Source: Comamonadaceae bacterium
Lineage (GTDB): Bacteria; Pseudomonadota; Gammaproteobacteria; Burkholderiales; Burkholderiaceae_C
Assembly (NCBI GenBank): GCA_947447985.1
Contig: CANFLX010000007.1
Coordinates: forward strand, 1-64,000
DNA: 64,000 nt
Direction of reading: 5' to 3'
Position numbers and translations under genes: made by a program. Every line of letters starts with the position of its first letter. The stretch's first letter is position 1. Shown one piece after another: positions 30,422 through 41,612 of the stretch. Below the pieces are notes generated by a model that was given only the letters and a program-made list of their open reading frames with translations, made no database searches and had not been told where the DNA came from.

Positions 30422-31300
30422 TCAGACCTTTTTGCGGAGTTTTTCGCCAAACAGGCCGTTGGGTTTGACCATGAGCATCACCAGCACCACGATGTAGGCG
30501 GCGGTGTCTTTGAAGCCGTCTGGCAGGTAAAACCCGGCAAAAGACTCCACCAGCCCGATCACCACACCGCCCACAATCGCGCCGGGCAAGCTGCCGAAGC
30601 CGCCGACCACCGCCGCGGGAAAGGCCTTGAGCCCGATGAAGCCCATATTGGCGTGCACAAAGGTAATAGGCGCCAGCAGCAGGCCCGCAAGACAAGCGAC
30701 CGCCGCGGCCAGACCCCAGGCAATGCCGTTCAAACGCTTGACGGGAATGCCCATGTAATACGCCGCCAGTTGGTTTTGGGAGGCCGCCTGCATGGCAATG
30801 CCCAGTTTGCTGTAGCGAAACAAGGCAAACAGCAGGGCACACAGCACGCCGGTGGCGGCGATCACCACCATCTGCTCCACATTGAGCACCAGACCGGCGA
30901 CGCGCCAGATCTCGTCCTTGTAAGGCACCGGCAGCGCCAGGGTGTCGGTGCCCATGCCCGGGATCATGGTGATCAGGCCCCGCGCCACATAGCCAATGCC
31001 GATGGTGAGCATGACGATGGAAAACGCAGGCTGCCCCAGGATGGGCCGGATGACGGCAAACTCGATCAGCGCGCCCAAGAGCGCCATGCCCACGACCGCA
31101 GCCAGGACCGCAGCCCAGTAGGGCCAGCCCAGAATGGTCATGCCCACCAGACCCGCAAATGCGCCCAGCATCATCAGCTCGCCTTGGGCAAAGCTCACCG
31201 TCTCGGTCGCCTTGTAAATGAGCACAAAGCCCATCGCGATCAGACCGTAGATGCAGCCCTGCGCTACCCCGCTGATCAGCAATTGAAAAAACTGCACCAT
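30422..31300 (-). CDS. livH: Branched-chain-type ABC transporter permease
   Basis: FFQLLISGVAQGCIYGLIAMGFVLIYKATETVSFAQGELMMLGAF. Confidence 0.93.
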   Translation of the reverse strand: MVQFFQLLISGVAQGCIYGLIAMGFVLIYKATETVSFAQGELMMLGAFAGLVGMTILGWPYWAAVLAAVVGMALLGALIEFAVIRPILGQPAFSIVMLTIGIGYVARGLITMIPGMGTDTLALPVPYKDEIWRVAGLVLNVEQMVVIAATGVLCALLFALFRYSKLGIAMQAASQNQLAAYYMGIPVKRLNGIAWGLAAAVACLAGLLLAPITFVHANMGFIGLKAFPAAVVGGFGSLPGAIVGGVVIGLVESFAGFYLPDGFKDTAAYIVVLVMLMVKPNGLFGEKLRKKV

Positions 31301-31404
31301 GTCTCCTTGTGTTGTGCAGTCGATTTATAGCGGCCTACCTCGAAATCCTTGATAGGGTTGTTACTGACTGAGAAACAAATACTGACAATTTTGTTTTGAC
31401 AGAG

Positions 31405-31848
31405 TCAATTTTTGGGAATTTCGCGAGGCCGTCCCTGGTCATCAATAGCCACATACGTCACAAGGGCTTCGGTCACTTTGATGTACTGGCCTTGGGTGCG
31501 AAAGCGTTCGGCAAACACCTCTACTTTGACGGTGATGGAGGTGCGACCAATCCGTGACACTTTCGAGAAAAACGACAGGATGTCGCCCACACGCACCGGC
31601 TGTTTGAAGATGAACTCGTTGACCGCCACGGTGGCCATGCGGCCCTGCGTGTAGCGCGCCGGCAGCACCGAACCTGCCAGGTCCACCTGCGCCATCACCC
31701 AACCGCCAAAAATGTCGCCGTTGGCATTGCAGTCGCCCGGCATGGGAATCACCTTGAGCACCAGCACCTGGTCGGTGGGCAGTTCAACGCCAGCAGGGGC
31801 TGAAGGGGTGGCGATGGGGGCGGATGTGGCGTGAGGCAAAGTGGACAT
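31405..31848 (-). CDS. Acyl-CoA thioesterase (hotdog fold, YciA-like)
   Basis: MPGDCNANGDIFGGWVMAQVDLAGSVLPARYTQGRMATVAVNEFIFKQPVRVGDILSFF. Confidence 0.92.
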   Translation of the reverse strand: MSTLPHATSAPIATPSAPAGVELPTDQVLVLKVIPMPGDCNANGDIFGGWVMAQVDLAGSVLPARYTQGRMATVAVNEFIFKQPVRVGDILSFFSKVSRIGRTSITVKVEVFAERFRTQGQYIKVTEALVTYVAIDDQGRPREIPKN

Positions 31849-31885
31849 GGGCACAATCGGAGTTTGTTGCTTTGAATTGTCTCCC

Positions 31886-33736
31886 ATGCGCTCCTTTGGC
31901 CCGTCTGCCGACTCCCCCCGTACTTTGCCTGCCGCCAGCGGCGCCGCTGCCAGCGATGACCCCGGGCGCAAGGCCGGCGACTGGAGCACCCTGAAGCGCT
32001 TGTTCCCCTACCTCTGGGCCTACAAGTGGCGCGTGGTGGTGGCCCTGTCGCTCATGGTGGGCGCCAAAGTGGCCAATGTGGGCGTGCCGCTCTTGCTCAA
32101 AACCCTGGTCGACACCATGAGCCCCCAGCCGGGCGCGGCGGCCGCCGTATTGGTGGTGCCGGTGGCATTGCTGGTGGGCTATGCGGCGCTGCGCCTGTCC
32201 ACCTCGCTGTTTGCCGAATTGCGAGATTTGGTTTTTTCTAAAGCCACGGAAGGTGCGGCGCGCAGCATTTCGCTGGGCGTGTTCCGGCACTTGCATTCCA
32301 TGAGCTTGCGCTTCCATCTGGACCGCCAGACCGGGGGCATGACGCGCGACATAGAGCGCGGCACCCGCGCCGTCCATTCGCTGGTGTCGTTCTCGCTGTA
32401 CAGCATCATCCCCACCCTGATTGAAGTGGGTTTGGTGCTGACGCTGCTGGCCGTCAAGTTTGATGTCTGGTTTGCCGGCATCACGCTGATTGCGCTGGCG
32501 CTGTACATCAGCTTCACCATCAGCATGACCGAATGGCGCACCCAGTTTCGCAAGCGCATGAACGAGCTTGACTCCAAGGCGCACACCCGCGCCATCGACT
32601 CTCTGCTCAACTTCGAGACCGTCAAGTATTTCAATAACGAGGAATTCGAGGCGCAGCGCTACGACGAGAACCTGGAGCGCTACCGCCTGGCCGCACTCAA
32701 GAGCCAGCGCACGCTGAGCATTTTGAATGCGGGTCAGCAGTTCATCATCGCCAGCGGCCTGGTGGCCATGCTCTGGCGCGCCACCCAAGGTGTGGTGGAC
32801 GGCCGCATGACGCTGGGCGATCTGGTGATGGTCAACGCCTTCATGATTCAGATCTACATCCCGCTCAACTTCTTGGGTGCGATCTATCGGGAGCTCAAGC
32901 AAAACCTGGCGGACTTGGAAAAAATGTTTGTGCTGCTGGAGCGCGAACAGGAGATCGCCGATGCGCCCGACGCCCATGCTTTGTTACTCCCGCAAGGGGC
33001 CGACAGCGCGGCCGTGCGCTTTGCACAGGTGGGCTTTGCCTACGAGCCTGCGCGCACCATCTTGCACGACATCAGTTTTGAGATTCCAGCGGGCAAAACC
33101 GTGGCTGTGGTGGGTCCGTCGGGCTCGGGCAAGTCCACCCTGGCGCGGCTGCTCTACCGGTTTTACGACGTGCAGCAAGGCAGCATTTCGGTGGCAGGGC
33201 AAGACATCCGCACGCTGACCCAAGCCAGCTTGCGCGCCGCCATTGGCATCGTCCCGCAAGACACGGTGTTGTTCAACGACACGGTGCAATACAACATTGC
33301 CTACGGCCGCCCTGGCAGCAGTCTGGAAGAGGTGCAAGCGGCAGCGCGCGCCGCCCACATCGACACCTTTATTGCCAGCACGCCCGCGGGCTACGACACC
33401 ATGGTGGGCGAGCGCGGCCTCAAGCTCTCCGGCGGCGAAAAGCAGCGCGTGGCCATTGCCCGCACCTTGCTGAAGAACCCGCCGATTTTGATTTTTGACG
33501 AGGCCACCAGCGCCCTGGACTCGGCCAACGAGCGCGCCATCCAGGCCGAACTTGCCCGCGTGGCACACAACAAAACCACCCTGGTGATCGCCCACCGCCT
33601 GTCCACCGTGGTCGATGCGCACATGATTTTGGTGATGGACGCAGGTCGCATCATCGAACGTGGCAGCCACGCCGAACTGATGCAGGCCCAAGGGCGCTAC
33701 GCCCAGATGTGGGCCTTGCAGCAAAGCGGCGAATAA
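31886..33736 (+). CDS. ABC exporter of the ATM1/HMT1 type (permease-ATPase fusion)
   Basis: [82 protein letters not shown]. Confidence 0.94.
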   Translation: MRSFGPSADSPRTLPAASGAAASDDPGRKAGDWSTLKRLFPYLWAYKWRVVVALSLMVGAKVANVGVPLLLKTLVDTMSPQPGAAAAVLVVPVALLVGYAALRLSTSLFAELRDLVFSKATEGAARSISLGVFRHLHSMSLRFHLDRQTGGMTRDIERGTRAVHSLVSFSLYSIIPTLIEVGLVLTLLAVKFDVWFAGITLIALALYISFTISMTEWRTQFRKRMNELDSKAHTRAIDSLLNFETVKYFNNEEFEAQRYDENLERYRLAALKSQRTLSILNAGQQFIIASGLVAMLWRATQGVVDGRMTLGDLVMVNAFMIQIYIPLNFLGAIYRELKQNLADLEKMFVLLEREQEIADAPDAHALLLPQGADSAAVRFAQVGFAYEPARTILHDISFEIPAGKTVAVVGPSGSGKSTLARLLYRFYDVQQGSISVAGQDIRTLTQASLRAAIGIVPQDTVLFNDTVQYNIAYGRPGSSLEEVQAAARAAHIDTFIASTPAGYDTMVGERGLKLSGGEKQRVAIARTLLKNPPILIFDEATSALDSANERAIQAELARVAHNKTTLVIAHRLSTVVDAHMILVMDAGRIIERGSHAELMQAQGRYAQMWALQQSGE

Positions 33737-33766
33737 GGCGCAAATCCCCCTTCCATAATCCCGCCC

Positions 33767-34051
33767 ATGGAAACCAAATGGCTTGAAGACTTTGTGTCGC
33801 TGGCAGAAACCCGCAGTTTCAGCCGATCGGCCCAGCTTCGCCATGTGACACAACCGGCGTTTTCCCGCCGCATCCAGTCGCTCGAAGCCTGGGTCGGTGT
33901 GCAATTGGTGGACCGCAGCGCCTACCCCACCCACCTGACCCCGGCGGGTGCCGCGCTGTATGCCCAAGCCTTAGACCTCTTGCAAGCCCTGCATGCGGCA
34001 CGTGACCAATGCCGTGCCACCGTCCCCGACGCCCCGCCTCTGGGACAATAG
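33767..34051 (+). CDS. LysR-type DNA-binding domain protein (94 aa, no effector domain)
   Basis: [61 protein letters not shown] then stop. Confidence 0.8.
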   Translation: METKWLEDFVSLAETRSFSRSAQLRHVTQPAFSRRIQSLEAWVGVQLVDRSAYPTHLTPAGAALYAQALDLLQALHAARDQCRATVPDAPPLGQ

Positions 34052-34086
34052 GCGTCTGTCCCCTGAACGCTTCGCACTTCCTCTTT

Positions 34087-35127
34087 ATGACTTCCTCGGC
34101 AACCTCCCTGACCCTGATTCGACCGGACGACTGGCACGTGCATTTGCGCGACGGCCAGGCCTTGCACACCGTGGTGCCGCACACTGCCGCCCAGTTTGGC
34201 CGTGCGGTGGTCATGCCCAACCTCAAGCCGCCGGTCACCACCGCTGCCCAGGCCCAGGCCTACCGCGCGCGCATCGCCGCCGCCGTACCAGCGGGCATGC
34301 ACTTTGAGCCGCTGATGACGCTGTACTTAACGGACATGCTGCCCCCCGACGAGATTGTCCGGGCCCGCGATGCCGGTGTGGTGGCGGTGAAGCTCTACCC
34401 CGCAGGGGCCACCACCAACAGCGATGCCGGAGTGACCGACATCCGCAAGACCTACGCCACGCTCGAAGCCATGCAACGCGCTGGTATGCCCCTGCTGGTG
34501 CACGGCGAGGTCACCGACCCCGAGGTGGATTTGTTCGACCGCGAAGCGGCGTTTATTGACCAGCAGCTCATTCCTTTGCGGCGCGATTTTCCGGAATTGA
34601 AGATCGTGCTGGAGCACATCACCACGCGCGATGCGGCCCAGTACGTGCAAAGCGCTGGCCGCCATACCGCCGCCACCATCACCGCCCACCACCTGCTGTA
34701 CAACCGCAACGCACTGTTCAAAGGCGGTATCCGTCCGCACTACTACTGCTTGCCGGTCTTGAAACGCGAGACCCACCGGCTGGCGCTGGTCGATGCCGCC
34801 ACCAGCGGATCGCCCCAGTTCTTTTTGGGCACCGACAGTGCGCCGCATGCGGCGCAGCTCAAAGAGCACGCCAGTGGCTGCGCAGGTTGCTACACCGCCC
34901 ACGCGGCCATCGAGCTGTATGCCCAGGCCTTTGATGCCGTGGGCGCAATGGACCGGCTGGAAGGCTTTGCCAGTCTGTTTGGCCCGGACTTTTATGCCCT
35001 GCCGCGCAACACCAGCACCATCACGCTGCGCCGCGAAAGCTGGACACCGCCCGAGAGCTATGCCTTTGGCGAAGCCACGCTCAAACCGCTGGCCGGTGGC
35101 GAAGCCCTGCAGTGGCGACTGGCCTAG
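34087..35127 (+). CDS. pyrC: Dihydroorotase
   Basis: [41 protein letters not shown]. Confidence 0.97.
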   Translation: MTSSATSLTLIRPDDWHVHLRDGQALHTVVPHTAAQFGRAVVMPNLKPPVTTAAQAQAYRARIAAAVPAGMHFEPLMTLYLTDMLPPDEIVRARDAGVVAVKLYPAGATTNSDAGVTDIRKTYATLEAMQRAGMPLLVHGEVTDPEVDLFDREAAFIDQQLIPLRRDFPELKIVLEHITTRDAAQYVQSAGRHTAATITAHHLLYNRNALFKGGIRPHYYCLPVLKRETHRLALVDAATSGSPQFFLGTDSAPHAAQLKEHASGCAGCYTAHAAIELYAQAFDAVGAMDRLEGFASLFGPDFYALPRNTSTITLRRESWTPPESYAFGEATLKPLAGGEALQWRLA

Positions 35128-35873
35128 ACCGCATCGACTGGACCGCGCCCTGGCTGGCGCCTTGGCAGGCGCGGGGCCAGGCCATCGCGGATCGTGTGGT
35201 CCGTGGCGACAGCTGCGCCCAGGCGCTCAATGCATTCGGCAGTCCGGAATCGCCAGTGCGCTTTGTGGCGCAAGAGGTCTTGCCCGCCGCAGAGGCCTAC
35301 GAAGCCTATATCTACCGCACCCGCCAGGTGCCCACCCGCGAGGGTTTGCACGATTTTTTCAACGGCCTGTGCTGGCTGCATTTTCCGCACACCAAAGTCC
35401 GGCTCAATGCCCTGCAGGCCGAGCAAATTGCACGCAGCGGTGTGCACAGCGTGCGGGGTGCGGCACGCGATGGCATTACCGTGTTTGATGAAAACGCAGC
35501 GTTTTTTCAGGGGCCAGACGCGCTGTGGCAGGCGCTGACGGCCAAAGATTGGCAGCAGTTGTTTGTGACCCTGCGTCCGCAATGGGCGCAGGCGCAGCTG
35601 GTGTTGTTTGGCCACGCCTTGATGGAGAAGCTGGTCACGCCGCGCAAAGGTATTACCGCCCATGTGTACCGCGTGCCCTCCAGTGCGCGGGGACTGGCGG
35701 AGATCGACGCCTGGATGGCGCAGGACCTGAGCGCGGACAAACTCGCCTCCAAACCCTTTGCTCATTTGCCGGTGCTGGGCGTACCAGGGTGGTGGCTTGC
35801 CAATGCCGAATTCGGGTTTTACGACGATGCCTCGGTGTTCAGGGCGCCCCGCGCTCGGAACGAAACCGTATAA
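35112..35873 (+). CDS. DUF3025-family protein
   Basis: [57 protein letters not shown]. Confidence 0.85.
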   Translation: MATGLDRIDWTAPWLAPWQARGQAIADRVVRGDSCAQALNAFGSPESPVRFVAQEVLPAAEAYEAYIYRTRQVPTREGLHDFFNGLCWLHFPHTKVRLNALQAEQIARSGVHSVRGAARDGITVFDENAAFFQGPDALWQALTAKDWQQLFVTLRPQWAQAQLVLFGHALMEKLVTPRKGITAHVYRVPSSARGLAEIDAWMAQDLSADKLASKPFAHLPVLGVPGWWLANAEFGFYDDASVFRAPRARNETV

Positions 35874-35997
35874 AAGCCGCAAATTTCTTGGGCCCAAAAA
35901 CGGGCGGTGCGTTGGCACGCGGTGGCTTGGACATTAATATCCCCGCCATCGGCCCGCCGAATAGGTGAGGCAATGTTGTTTGCTAGAAAGGTGATTC

Positions 35998-36867
35998 ATG
36001 AAACGTATCTTGTTGTTGGTGCTGACCAACGTCATGGTGGTGGTGGTGCTGGGCATCGTCGCCAGCCTGTTGGGTGTGAACCGCTACCTCACGACCAATG
36101 GTTTGAACCTGGGTGCTTTGCTCGGTTATGCGCTGATCATGGGTTTTGGTGGCGCGTTTATTTCGCTCTTGATCAGCAAGCCTTTGGCCAAATGGAGTTC
36201 AGGCGTGCGCGTGATCGAGCAGCCGCAAAACGCCGACGAGGCCTGGATTGTCGAGACCGTGCGCAAATTTGCCGACAAGGCGCAGATCGGCATGCCGGAG
36301 GTCGGCATTTTTGAAGGTGACGCCAACGCCTTTGCCACCGGCGCCTTCAAAGACTCCGCCTTGGTGGCGGTGTCCACCGGGCTGCTGCAAGGCATGACGC
36401 GTGAAGAGGTAGAAGCCGTGATCGGCCATGAAGTTGCCCACATCGCCAATGGCGACATGGTCACCATGACCTTGATTCAGGGCGTGATGAACACCTTTGT
36501 GGTGTTTTTGAGTCGCGTGATCGGTTACGCGGTCGACAGCTTTTTGCGCAAAGGCGATGACCGCGACAGCGGCCCCGGCATGGGCTACTGGATTACCACG
36601 ATCGTGCTCGACATCGTGCTGGGCTTTGCCGCAGCCATGGTCGTGGCCTGGTTTTCGCGTCAGCGGGAGTTCCGTGCCGATGCGGGCGCCGCAGAGCTGA
36701 TGGGCCGCACCCAACCCATGGTGAACGCACTGGCACGCCTGGGTGGCATGCACACGGGCGAGCTGCCCAAAAGCGTGGCCGCCTTTGGCATTGCTGGTGG
36801 TATCGGCCAGCTGTTCAGCACCCATCCGCCGATTGAAGAGCGCATTGCGGCGCTGCAAACCCGCTGA
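35998..36867 (+). CDS. htpX: Membrane zinc metalloprotease HtpX
   Basis: [29 protein letters not shown]48 HEXXH. Confidence 0.97.
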   Translation: MKRILLLVLTNVMVVVVLGIVASLLGVNRYLTTNGLNLGALLGYALIMGFGGAFISLLISKPLAKWSSGVRVIEQPQNADEAWIVETVRKFADKAQIGMPEVGIFEGDANAFATGAFKDSALVAVSTGLLQGMTREEVEAVIGHEVAHIANGDMVTMTLIQGVMNTFVVFLSRVIGYAVDSFLRKGDDRDSGPGMGYWITTIVLDIVLGFAAAMVVAWFSRQREFRADAGAAELMGRTQPMVNALARLGGMHTGELPKSVAAFGIAGGIGQLFSTHPPIEERIAALQTR

Positions 36868-36873
36868 TTGGCC

Positions 36874-37362
36874 ATGATGAAGGACCTGGCCGACTATTTT
36901 TCGGCAGAAAAGCAGGAAAGCTTGTTATTCATCGCGGCAGGTCTGGTTGCCATTGGCGTGGCCATCTGGCTTTGGAGCAATGGCCACCGCCTTCGCTATA
37001 TGGCCATTCCCCTGGTGTCCATTGCGCTGGTGCACCAGGTCGTTGGTACGACCGATTACTTGCGCACGGATTCTCAGGTTCAAGCGCTCGCAGCGCAGTC
37101 GCAAACCGTACCTGCGCAGTTCAAGCAAGATGAATTGAGCCGCATGGACACGGTGATGAAGAACTTTAAAACCTACAAAGCCATCGAGATCGCTGTGTTG
37201 ATCGTGGGTGTGTGCCTGATCGTGTTCTTGCAGCGCTTCGATGCGGCTGCAGGTGTTGGCGCCGGCTTGGTGCTTCAGGCCGCTTTTACCCTTGCACTTG
37301 ATATGTTTGCCGAGGCAAGAGGGCAGGACTACATCCGCGCGCTCACTGAATTTGCGACCTAG
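36874..37362 (+). CDS. Small multi-pass membrane protein, unknown function
   Basis: Four hydrophobic segments; no recognised motif. Confidence 0.7.
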   Translation: MMKDLADYFSAEKQESLLFIAAGLVAIGVAIWLWSNGHRLRYMAIPLVSIALVHQVVGTTDYLRTDSQVQALAAQSQTVPAQFKQDELSRMDTVMKNFKTYKAIEIAVLIVGVCLIVFLQRFDAAAGVGAGLVLQAAFTLALDMFAEARGQDYIRALTEFAT

Positions 37363-37405
37363 CTGTAAGCTGGTAATCGGCGCCTGAAGCGCCGATGCGC
37401 CCGCC

Positions 37406-39211
37406 TCAAGGCAGCAGGTCCAGAGCCAGCGCCTCGGCCACCTTGATGCCGTCCACCCCCGCCGACAGAATGCCGCCGGCGTAACTCGCGCCTTCGCCTG
37501 CGGGGTAGAGGCCGCGCAAGTTGGTGCTTTGCAAATCCTCGCCCCGGGGGAGCTTGAGCGGGCTGGAGGTGCGCGTTTCAACGCCTGTGAGTACCGCGTC
37601 GGCCATGTCAAAGCCCTTGATCTTGCGGCCAAACACGGGCAGGGCGTCACGGATCGCGTCAATCGCAAAAGTGGGCAGGCTCCCGGCCAAATCGCCCAGC
37701 TTCACGCCGGGTCGGTAGGAAGGCTGCACGGTGCCTAGTGCCGTGGAGGCACGCCCCGCCAAAAAGTCTCCGACCAGTTGCCCGGGGGCCTCGTAGCTGG
37801 CGCCGCCGTGCACATAGGCGGCGGACTCTAAGGTGCGCTGAAACACGATGCCCGACAGAGGGTGGGCGCGTTCGACGCTGGCGCTTTGACCCGCGCCCAT
37901 GGCTTTGGCTTCAGCGGCATAGCGCACACCATCCTGCGCGCCAAACGCAGCGACAAAACTCGCTTCATCTTGCGGGTAGTCGCTCGGGTCAATGCCGACC
38001 ACGATGCCGGCGTTGGCATTGCGCTCGTTGCGCGAATACTGGCTCATGCCGTTGGTAACCACACGCTCGGGCTCCGAGGTCGCTGCCACCACTGTGCCAC
38101 CGGGGCACATGCAAAAGCTATAGACGCTGCGTCCGTTGTGGGCATGGTGCACCAGCTTGTAATCGGCCGCGCCCAGGAGCGGGTGGCCCGCGTGGCGGCC
38201 CCAGCGTGCGCGGTCGATCACGCTTTGCGGATGCTCAATGCGAAAGCCCACCGAAAAAGGCTTGGCCTGCATGGCCACGCCGCGCCCCCACAGCATGGCA
38301 AAGGTGTCGCGTGCGCTGTGGCCCAGCGCCATCACCACGTGGCGGGCCTGCAGCTCCTGCAGGGCGCCACTGGCCAAGTCCAAGACCTGCAGCCCGCTCA
38401 TGCGCCGCACATCGCCCTCTGTGCTCGTGCGGATGTCGGTCACGCGTTGGCCAAAGCGCACTTCGCCACCCAATTCGATGATGCGCGCACGCAGGTTTTC
38501 CACGACTTTGACGAGCTTGAACGTGCCGATGTGGGGGTGGGCCTCGACCAGGATCTCGGGCGGCGCACCTGCGGCCACAAACTCTTGCATCACCTTGCGC
38601 CCCAGATGGCGCGGGTCTTTGATCTGGCTCCACAGCTTGCCGTCCGAGAAGGTGCCTGCACCGCCCTCGCCGAACTGCACATTGCTCTCGGGGTGCAGGG
38701 TGTGCTTGCGCCACAAGTCCCAAGTGTCTTTGGTGCGTTGGCGCACGGCGGGCCCGCGTTCCAGCACCAAGGGGCGCAAGCCCATTTGCGCCAGCAGCAG
38801 CGCGGCAAACATGCCGCAGGGCCCAAAGCCCACCACCACCGGCCGCTGCGGCAAGGCTGACTGGGCTTGGCGCACCAGCGTGTACGCCATGTCGGGTGTG
38901 GCACCGATGTGGGGGTGGTCGGCAAATTGCGCCACCAAGCGCGCCTCGAGCGCAGGGGCCAGCGCCACATCGACGATAAACACCGCTAGCAAATCGGCCT
39001 TGCGGGCATCAAAGCTGCGCTTAAAGACTTCCAGGCGCTGAATATCGGACACCGCCACGCCCAGCGCTTGCGCGGCCATGCGGGTCAAGGCGGCAAGCGG
39101 CTGCGCCGTGGGTCGGCGGTCTTCCTCGGTTTCGCTGGGCGCATCGGCAGCACGCCGTGCATCCACGGGCAATGCCGAAAGAGGAAGTTTGAGTTCGGTG
39201 ATTCGCAGCAT
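37406..39211 (-). CDS. NAD(P)/FAD-dependent oxidoreductase
   Basis: VVVGFGPCGMFAALLLAQMG, ESNVQFGEGGAGTFSDGKL, AGEGASYAGGILSAGVDG. Confidence 0.92.
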   Translation of the reverse strand: MLRITELKLPLSALPVDARRAADAPSETEEDRRPTAQPLAALTRMAAQALGVAVSDIQRLEVFKRSFDARKADLLAVFIVDVALAPALEARLVAQFADHPHIGATPDMAYTLVRQAQSALPQRPVVVGFGPCGMFAALLLAQMGLRPLVLERGPAVRQRTKDTWDLWRKHTLHPESNVQFGEGGAGTFSDGKLWSQIKDPRHLGRKVMQEFVAAGAPPEILVEAHPHIGTFKLVKVVENLRARIIELGGEVRFGQRVTDIRTSTEGDVRRMSGLQVLDLASGALQELQARHVVMALGHSARDTFAMLWGRGVAMQAKPFSVGFRIEHPQSVIDRARWGRHAGHPLLGAADYKLVHHAHNGRSVYSFCMCPGGTVVAATSEPERVVTNGMSQYSRNERNANAGIVVGIDPSDYPQDEASFVAAFGAQDGVRYAAEAKAMGAGQSASVERAHPLSGIVFQRTLESAAYVHGGASYEAPGQLVGDFLAGRASTALGTVQPSYRPGVKLGDLAGSLPTFAIDAIRDALPVFGRKIKGFDMADAVLTGVETRTSSPLKLPRGEDLQSTNLRGLYPAGEGASYAGGILSAGVDGIKVAEALALDLLP

Positions 39212-39256
39212 GTTCAGGGCTTGGAGTTATCAAGCCAGCGGGCCGCGTGGCAGAAA

Positions 39257-40396
39257 TTAATGCGCAACAAGCCCCATTTGGTTCAAGGCCTCAGCGAGGT
39301 GGCCCACGCTGCGCTCTACGTTGTGCAATTTTTCCAGGCCGAAGAGGCCGATGCGGAAGGTCATGAAGTCGGCCGGCTCGTCGCACTGCAGCGGCACACC
39401 CGCGGCAGTTTGCAGGCCCAGCGCCAAAAACTTCTTGCTGCTGTGCATATCGGCGTCGGTGGTGTAGCTCACCACCACGCCAGGCGCCTGAAAGCCCTTG
39501 GCTGCGACGCTGATCAGGCCGCGGCTCTCAAACAGGGCGCGCACCTGGTGGCCGAGGTCGAGTTGCTCTTGACGCACCTTTTCAAAGCCATAGGCCTGGG
39601 TTTCCATCATCACTTCGCGCAGACGCGTCAGGGCGTCGGTGGGCATGGTGGTGTGGTACATGTGCGTGCCTTTTTCGTAGGCCTCCATCACTTGCAGCCA
39701 CTTTTTCAGGTCGCAGGCAAAGCTGCTGCTGGTGGTGCTGTCAATCGCGGTGCGCGCCCGGGCGCTGAGCATCACCATGGCGCAGCAGGGCGAACCGCTC
39801 CAGCCTTTTTGCGGTGCTGTGACCAGCACGTCCACGCCCGTGGCTTCCATGTCCACCCAAATCGTGCCCGAGGCAATGCAGTCCAGCACAAACAAGCCGC
39901 CGACCTGGTGCACCGCGTCGGCCACGGCGCGCAGGTAGTCGTCGGGCAATATCATGCCGGCCGAGGTTTCCACGTGCGGCGCAAACACCACCGCAGGCTT
40001 TTCTGCCAGGATGGCGGCCACCACTTCGTCAATCGGGCAGGGCACCCAGGGCGACTGCGACGCCTCGCTGGTACGCCGCGCCTTGAGCACGATGGACTGG
40101 GCAGGAATCTGGCCCATGTCAAAAATCTGCGTCCAGCGGTAGCTGAACCAGCCATTGCGCAGCACCATCACTTTTTTGCCGCTGGCAAACTGGCGGGCGA
40201 CCGCTTCCATGCCGAAGGTTCCGCTGCCAGGCACCAGCACGCTCGACGGCGCGTGGTAAACCGACTTCAACATGCCCGAGATGTCCCGCATCACGCCCTG
40301 AAAGCGCTGCGACATGTGGTTGAGTGCGCGGTCGGTGTAGACCACCGAAAACTCGAGCAATCCGTCGGGATCGATCTCTTTTACCAGTCCAGCCAT
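39257..40396 (-). CDS. Class V pyridoxal-phosphate aminotransferase (alanine-glyoxylate aminotransferase family)
   Basis: VLVPGSGTFGMEAVARQF, DVLVTAPQKGWSGSPCCAMV PLP-lysine site. Confidence 0.9.
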   Translation of the reverse strand: MAGLVKEIDPDGLLEFSVVYTDRALNHMSQRFQGVMRDISGMLKSVYHAPSSVLVPGSGTFGMEAVARQFASGKKVMVLRNGWFSYRWTQIFDMGQIPAQSIVLKARRTSEASQSPWVPCPIDEVVAAILAEKPAVVFAPHVETSAGMILPDDYLRAVADAVHQVGGLFVLDCIASGTIWVDMEATGVDVLVTAPQKGWSGSPCCAMVMLSARARTAIDSTTSSSFACDLKKWLQVMEAYEKGTHMYHTTMPTDALTRLREVMMETQAYGFEKVRQEQLDLGHQVRALFESRGLISVAAKGFQAPGVVVSYTTDADMHSSKKFLALGLQTAAGVPLQCDEPADFMTFRIGLFGLEKLHNVERSVGHLAEALNQMGLVAH

Positions 40397-40417
40397 GGCA
40401 GTCTCCTTGTGTGTTTG

Positions 40418-41503
40418 TTAAGAGCTGAATAAAAAGTTCATCACGTCGCCGTCTTTGACCACGTATTCCTTGCCTTCGGCACGCATCTTGCCCGCGTCTT
40501 TGGCGCCCTGCTCACCTTTGAATGTAATGAAGTCATCAAATCCAATGGTTTGAGCACGGATATAACCTTTTTCGAAGTCGGTGTGAATCACGCCTGCCGC
40601 CTGCGGGCCGGTGTCGCCCACATGTATCGTCCAGGCGCGCACTTCTTTCACTCCGGCGGTGAAATAGGTTTGCAGGCCGAGCAGGCTGTAGGCCGCGCGG
40701 ATCAGGCGGTTCAGGCCGGGCTCGGTCTGGCCGAGTTCTTCGAGAAACATCTGGCGGTCTTCATCGCTCATTTCGCTCATCTCGGCCTCGAGCTTGGCGC
40801 TGATCGACACCACCGGTGCGTTTTGCGCCGCGGCAAAGGCCTTCAGGCGGTCGAGCATGGGGTTGTTCTCAAACCCGTCTTCGGCCACGTTGGCCATAAA
40901 CATGGCGGGCTTGGCGGTGATTAAGAAAAACTGCTTGAGCAAGGGCAACTCTTCTTTGCTGAAGTCGATGGTGCGCACCGGTTTGGCTTCGTTCAGTGCG
41001 GTCTGGCACTTCTCCAAGATGGCTACCAGCTTGATCGACTCTTTGTCGCCCGAGCGTGCCAGCTTGGTCACGCGGTGCAGGGCTTTTTCAACCGCGCTCA
41101 AGTCCGCCAGGCACAGCTCGGTCTGAATCACCTCAATGTCGGCAATCGGGTCCACCCGGCCGGCGACGTGGATCACGTTGTCGTCTTCAAAGCAGCGCAC
41201 CACATTGATGGTGGCGTCGGTCTCGCGGATGTGGGCCAAAAACTTGTTGCCCAGGCCCTCGCCCGTGCTGGCGCCCGCCACCAGGCCTGCAATGTCCACA
41301 AACTCAACAATCGCCGGCACGATGCGCTCGGGCGTGATGATCTCGGCCAGCTGCTGCAAGCGCGGGTCGGGCACCTCGACCACGCCCACATTGGGCTCGA
41401 TGGTGCAAAAGGGATAGTTCTCCGCCGCAATGCCAGCCTTGGTCAGCGCGTTAAACAGGGTCGATTTACCGACATTGGGCAGGCCTACGATGCCGCATTT
41501 CAT
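40418..41503 (-). CDS. ychF: Redox-regulated ATPase/GTPase YchF
   Basis: [42 protein letters not shown]. Confidence 0.97.
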   Translation of the reverse strand: MKCGIVGLPNVGKSTLFNALTKAGIAAENYPFCTIEPNVGVVEVPDPRLQQLAEIITPERIVPAIVEFVDIAGLVAGASTGEGLGNKFLAHIRETDATINVVRCFEDDNVIHVAGRVDPIADIEVIQTELCLADLSAVEKALHRVTKLARSGDKESIKLVAILEKCQTALNEAKPVRTIDFSKEELPLLKQFFLITAKPAMFMANVAEDGFENNPMLDRLKAFAAAQNAPVVSISAKLEAEMSEMSDEDRQMFLEELGQTEPGLNRLIRAAYSLLGLQTYFTAGVKEVRAWTIHVGDTGPQAAGVIHTDFEKGYIRAQTIGFDDFITFKGEQGAKDAGKMRAEGKEYVVKDGDVMNFLFSS

Positions 41504-41612
41504 GGAAAGTCCTTTGGATGAATCAGGGTGCTGCGCGCAATTTCGCTGGAGCGAGGCGCAGAGGCTGGCTTAGCCAGCGAGCCGCTCATTGTAAATAAGC
41601 AGGGCAATGCGC

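Noticed and set aside
37376-37396. ATCGGCGC-ctgaa-GCGCCGAT hairpin after the small membrane protein gene
   Set aside because: Strong stem but no T-tract on either side; cannot distinguish a terminator from a chance GC-rich dyad.
37862-38860. 332-aa plus-strand ORF opposite the FAD oxidoreductase
   Set aside because: Shadow ORF with biased composition.
39068-40432. 454-aa plus-strand ORF
   Set aside because: Shadow of the aminotransferase and oxidoreductase genes; no domain.
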